A DNA stretch of 41,898 nucleotides from Chitinophagaceae bacterium (lineage in GTDB: Bacteria; Bacteroidota; Bacteroidia; Chitinophagales; Chitinophagaceae), in NCBI GenBank assembly GCA_014879545.1, contig JACSRV010000108.1, positions 1-41,898 of the forward strand, given 5' to 3'. A program made the translations under genes and the position numbers. Below the pieces are notes generated by a model. It had not been told where the DNA came from. It did no database searches and worked only from the letters and a program-made list of their open reading frames with translations. The first letter of the stretch is position 1. Each line of letters starts with the position of its first letter. Of this stretch, positions 41,416 to 41,898 are shown one piece after another.

Positions 41416-41898
41416 CTACTTTTTGCTGAACAGACCGTACAACTGTGCGTCAATTTTCTTCACCACCTCGGCAAAATCTTCTTCCTTCTCGGCAAAATTG
41501 CAGTTGTCCACATCGATGATCAGTAATGGACCGTCAGTATAGGTTTCGATCCACTTATTGTAAAAGCCGTTAAGCCGCTTCAGGTAGTCAAGTCTGATAT
41601 TCTCTTCATACCCACGTCCACGCTTTTGAATCTGATCGACGAGAGTCGGGATAGATGCCTTTAGGTAAATTAGCAGATCCGGTGGTTTTATCAGCGCCTT
41701 GAGATTCTGGAAAAACGAAGAATAATTTTCATAGTCACGTTTCGTCATCAACCCCATGTCGAACAAGTTCGGTGCGAAAATGTAAGCATCTTCAAACACT
41801 GTACGGTCCTGAACTACTGTTTCCTTACCATTACGGATATCGATGAGGTGTTTTATACGATTATTTAGAAAGTATATCTGCAGATTGAATGACCAGCG
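41416..41898 (-). CDS. deoxynucleoside kinase, partial (5' end outside the window)
   Basis: Cytoplasmic kinase of the dNK/deoxyguanosine kinase family, which phosphorylates deoxynucleosides for the salvage pathway. The ORF track gives a GTG start at 41799, but the frame stays open to the window edge and reads RWSFNLQIYFLNNRIKHL, then VVQDRTVFEDAYIFAPNLF, where the DRT/ED-x-x-IFA block is conserved in the family. The lid-like RGRGYEENIRLDYLKRLN arginine-rich segment and the LLIIDVDNCNF strand follow. At least 161 residues are visible; the P-loop with Walker A lies outside. The GTG is therefore an internal valine codon. Confidence 0.92.
   Translation of the reverse strand, partial: RWSFNLQIYFLNNRIKHLIDIRNGKETVVQDRTVFEDAYIFAPNLFDMGLMTKRDYENYSSFFQNLKALIKPPDLLIYLKASIPTLVDQIQKRGRGYEENIRLDYLKRLNGFYNKWIETYTDGPLLIIDVDNCNFAEKEEDFAEVVKKIDAQLYGLFSKK

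Overview
The window looks like chromosomal DNA of a Bacteroidota bacterium, most likely of the Chitinophagales/Chitinophagaceae type. Reasons: three proteins end in type IX secretion (T9SS) C-terminal domains; several families are typical of this phylum (DUF2723, IPExxxVDY, HYC_CC_PP, DUF5686 with a CarboxypepD_reg-like domain, the GlmU-like 'putative sugar nucleotidyltransferase'); Shine-Dalgarno sequences are hardly visible; and the Bacteroidota -7 promoter box TAnnTTTG lies in front of many genes. Coding density is high and the genes are mostly chromosomal. I see no phage, insertion sequence with a transposase, or CRISPR array.

Layout. 1-3.9 kb: a T9SS-exported double-HKD phospholipase D-like protein, a DUF4256 protein, a DUF523-like protein and a secreted protein made of two copies of one domain. 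3.9-5.3 kb: the only gene-poor stretch. It holds palindromes, two diverged copies of a roughly 220-base hairpin-rich element, an AT-rich orphan gene and a tRNA-Arg(CCG) with its terminator. 5.4-8.9 kb: housekeeping genes (ABC ATPase, helix-hairpin-helix protein, hisS, low-molecular-weight tyrosine phosphatase, GNAT). 9.0-13.8 kb: a metal-handling block on the minus strand, probably copper. It contains a HYC_CC_PP protein, a thioredoxin-like T9SS protein, a di-heme cytochrome c peroxidase, an AraC-type regulator with an HMA-like metal-binding N-terminus, two secreted HMA proteins and an outer-membrane beta-barrel candidate. 13.9-19.1 kb: a TlpA-type thioredoxin, ribosomal protein L31 type B, a GlmU-like protein, an MsbA-type ABC exporter, a small lipoprotein and a SgcJ/EcaC-type NTF2-like protein. 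19.2-25.8 kb: a large DUF2723 membrane protein, an IPExxxVDY protein and 2-oxoglutarate dehydrogenase E1. 25.9-35.7 kb: a carboxylesterase, a lipoprotein, a giant beta-propeller/Ig-like T9SS protein, a TolC-family protein, a hypothetical protein and an M28 zinc peptidase. 35.7-41.9 kb: a sigma-54-type response regulator with a soluble PAS histidine kinase, a DUF5686 outer-membrane protein and a deoxynucleoside kinase that runs off the right edge.

How the genes work together. The clearest functional group is the 9-13.8 kb block. Cys-rich exported proteins, a peroxidase and a thioredoxin-like protein are grouped with a regulator whose own N-terminus carries a CxxC metal-binding motif, which suggests a self-sensing envelope metal/redox module. 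The best candidate for something undescribed is the duplicated hairpin element at 4257-4804: stem-forming segments recur in both copies while reading frames do not. Several ORF-track starts were shortened because a promoter box lies inside the extended ORF. Four genes have the TAnnTTTG box only 5-6 bases before the ATG, which suggests leaderless or nearly leaderless mRNAs.
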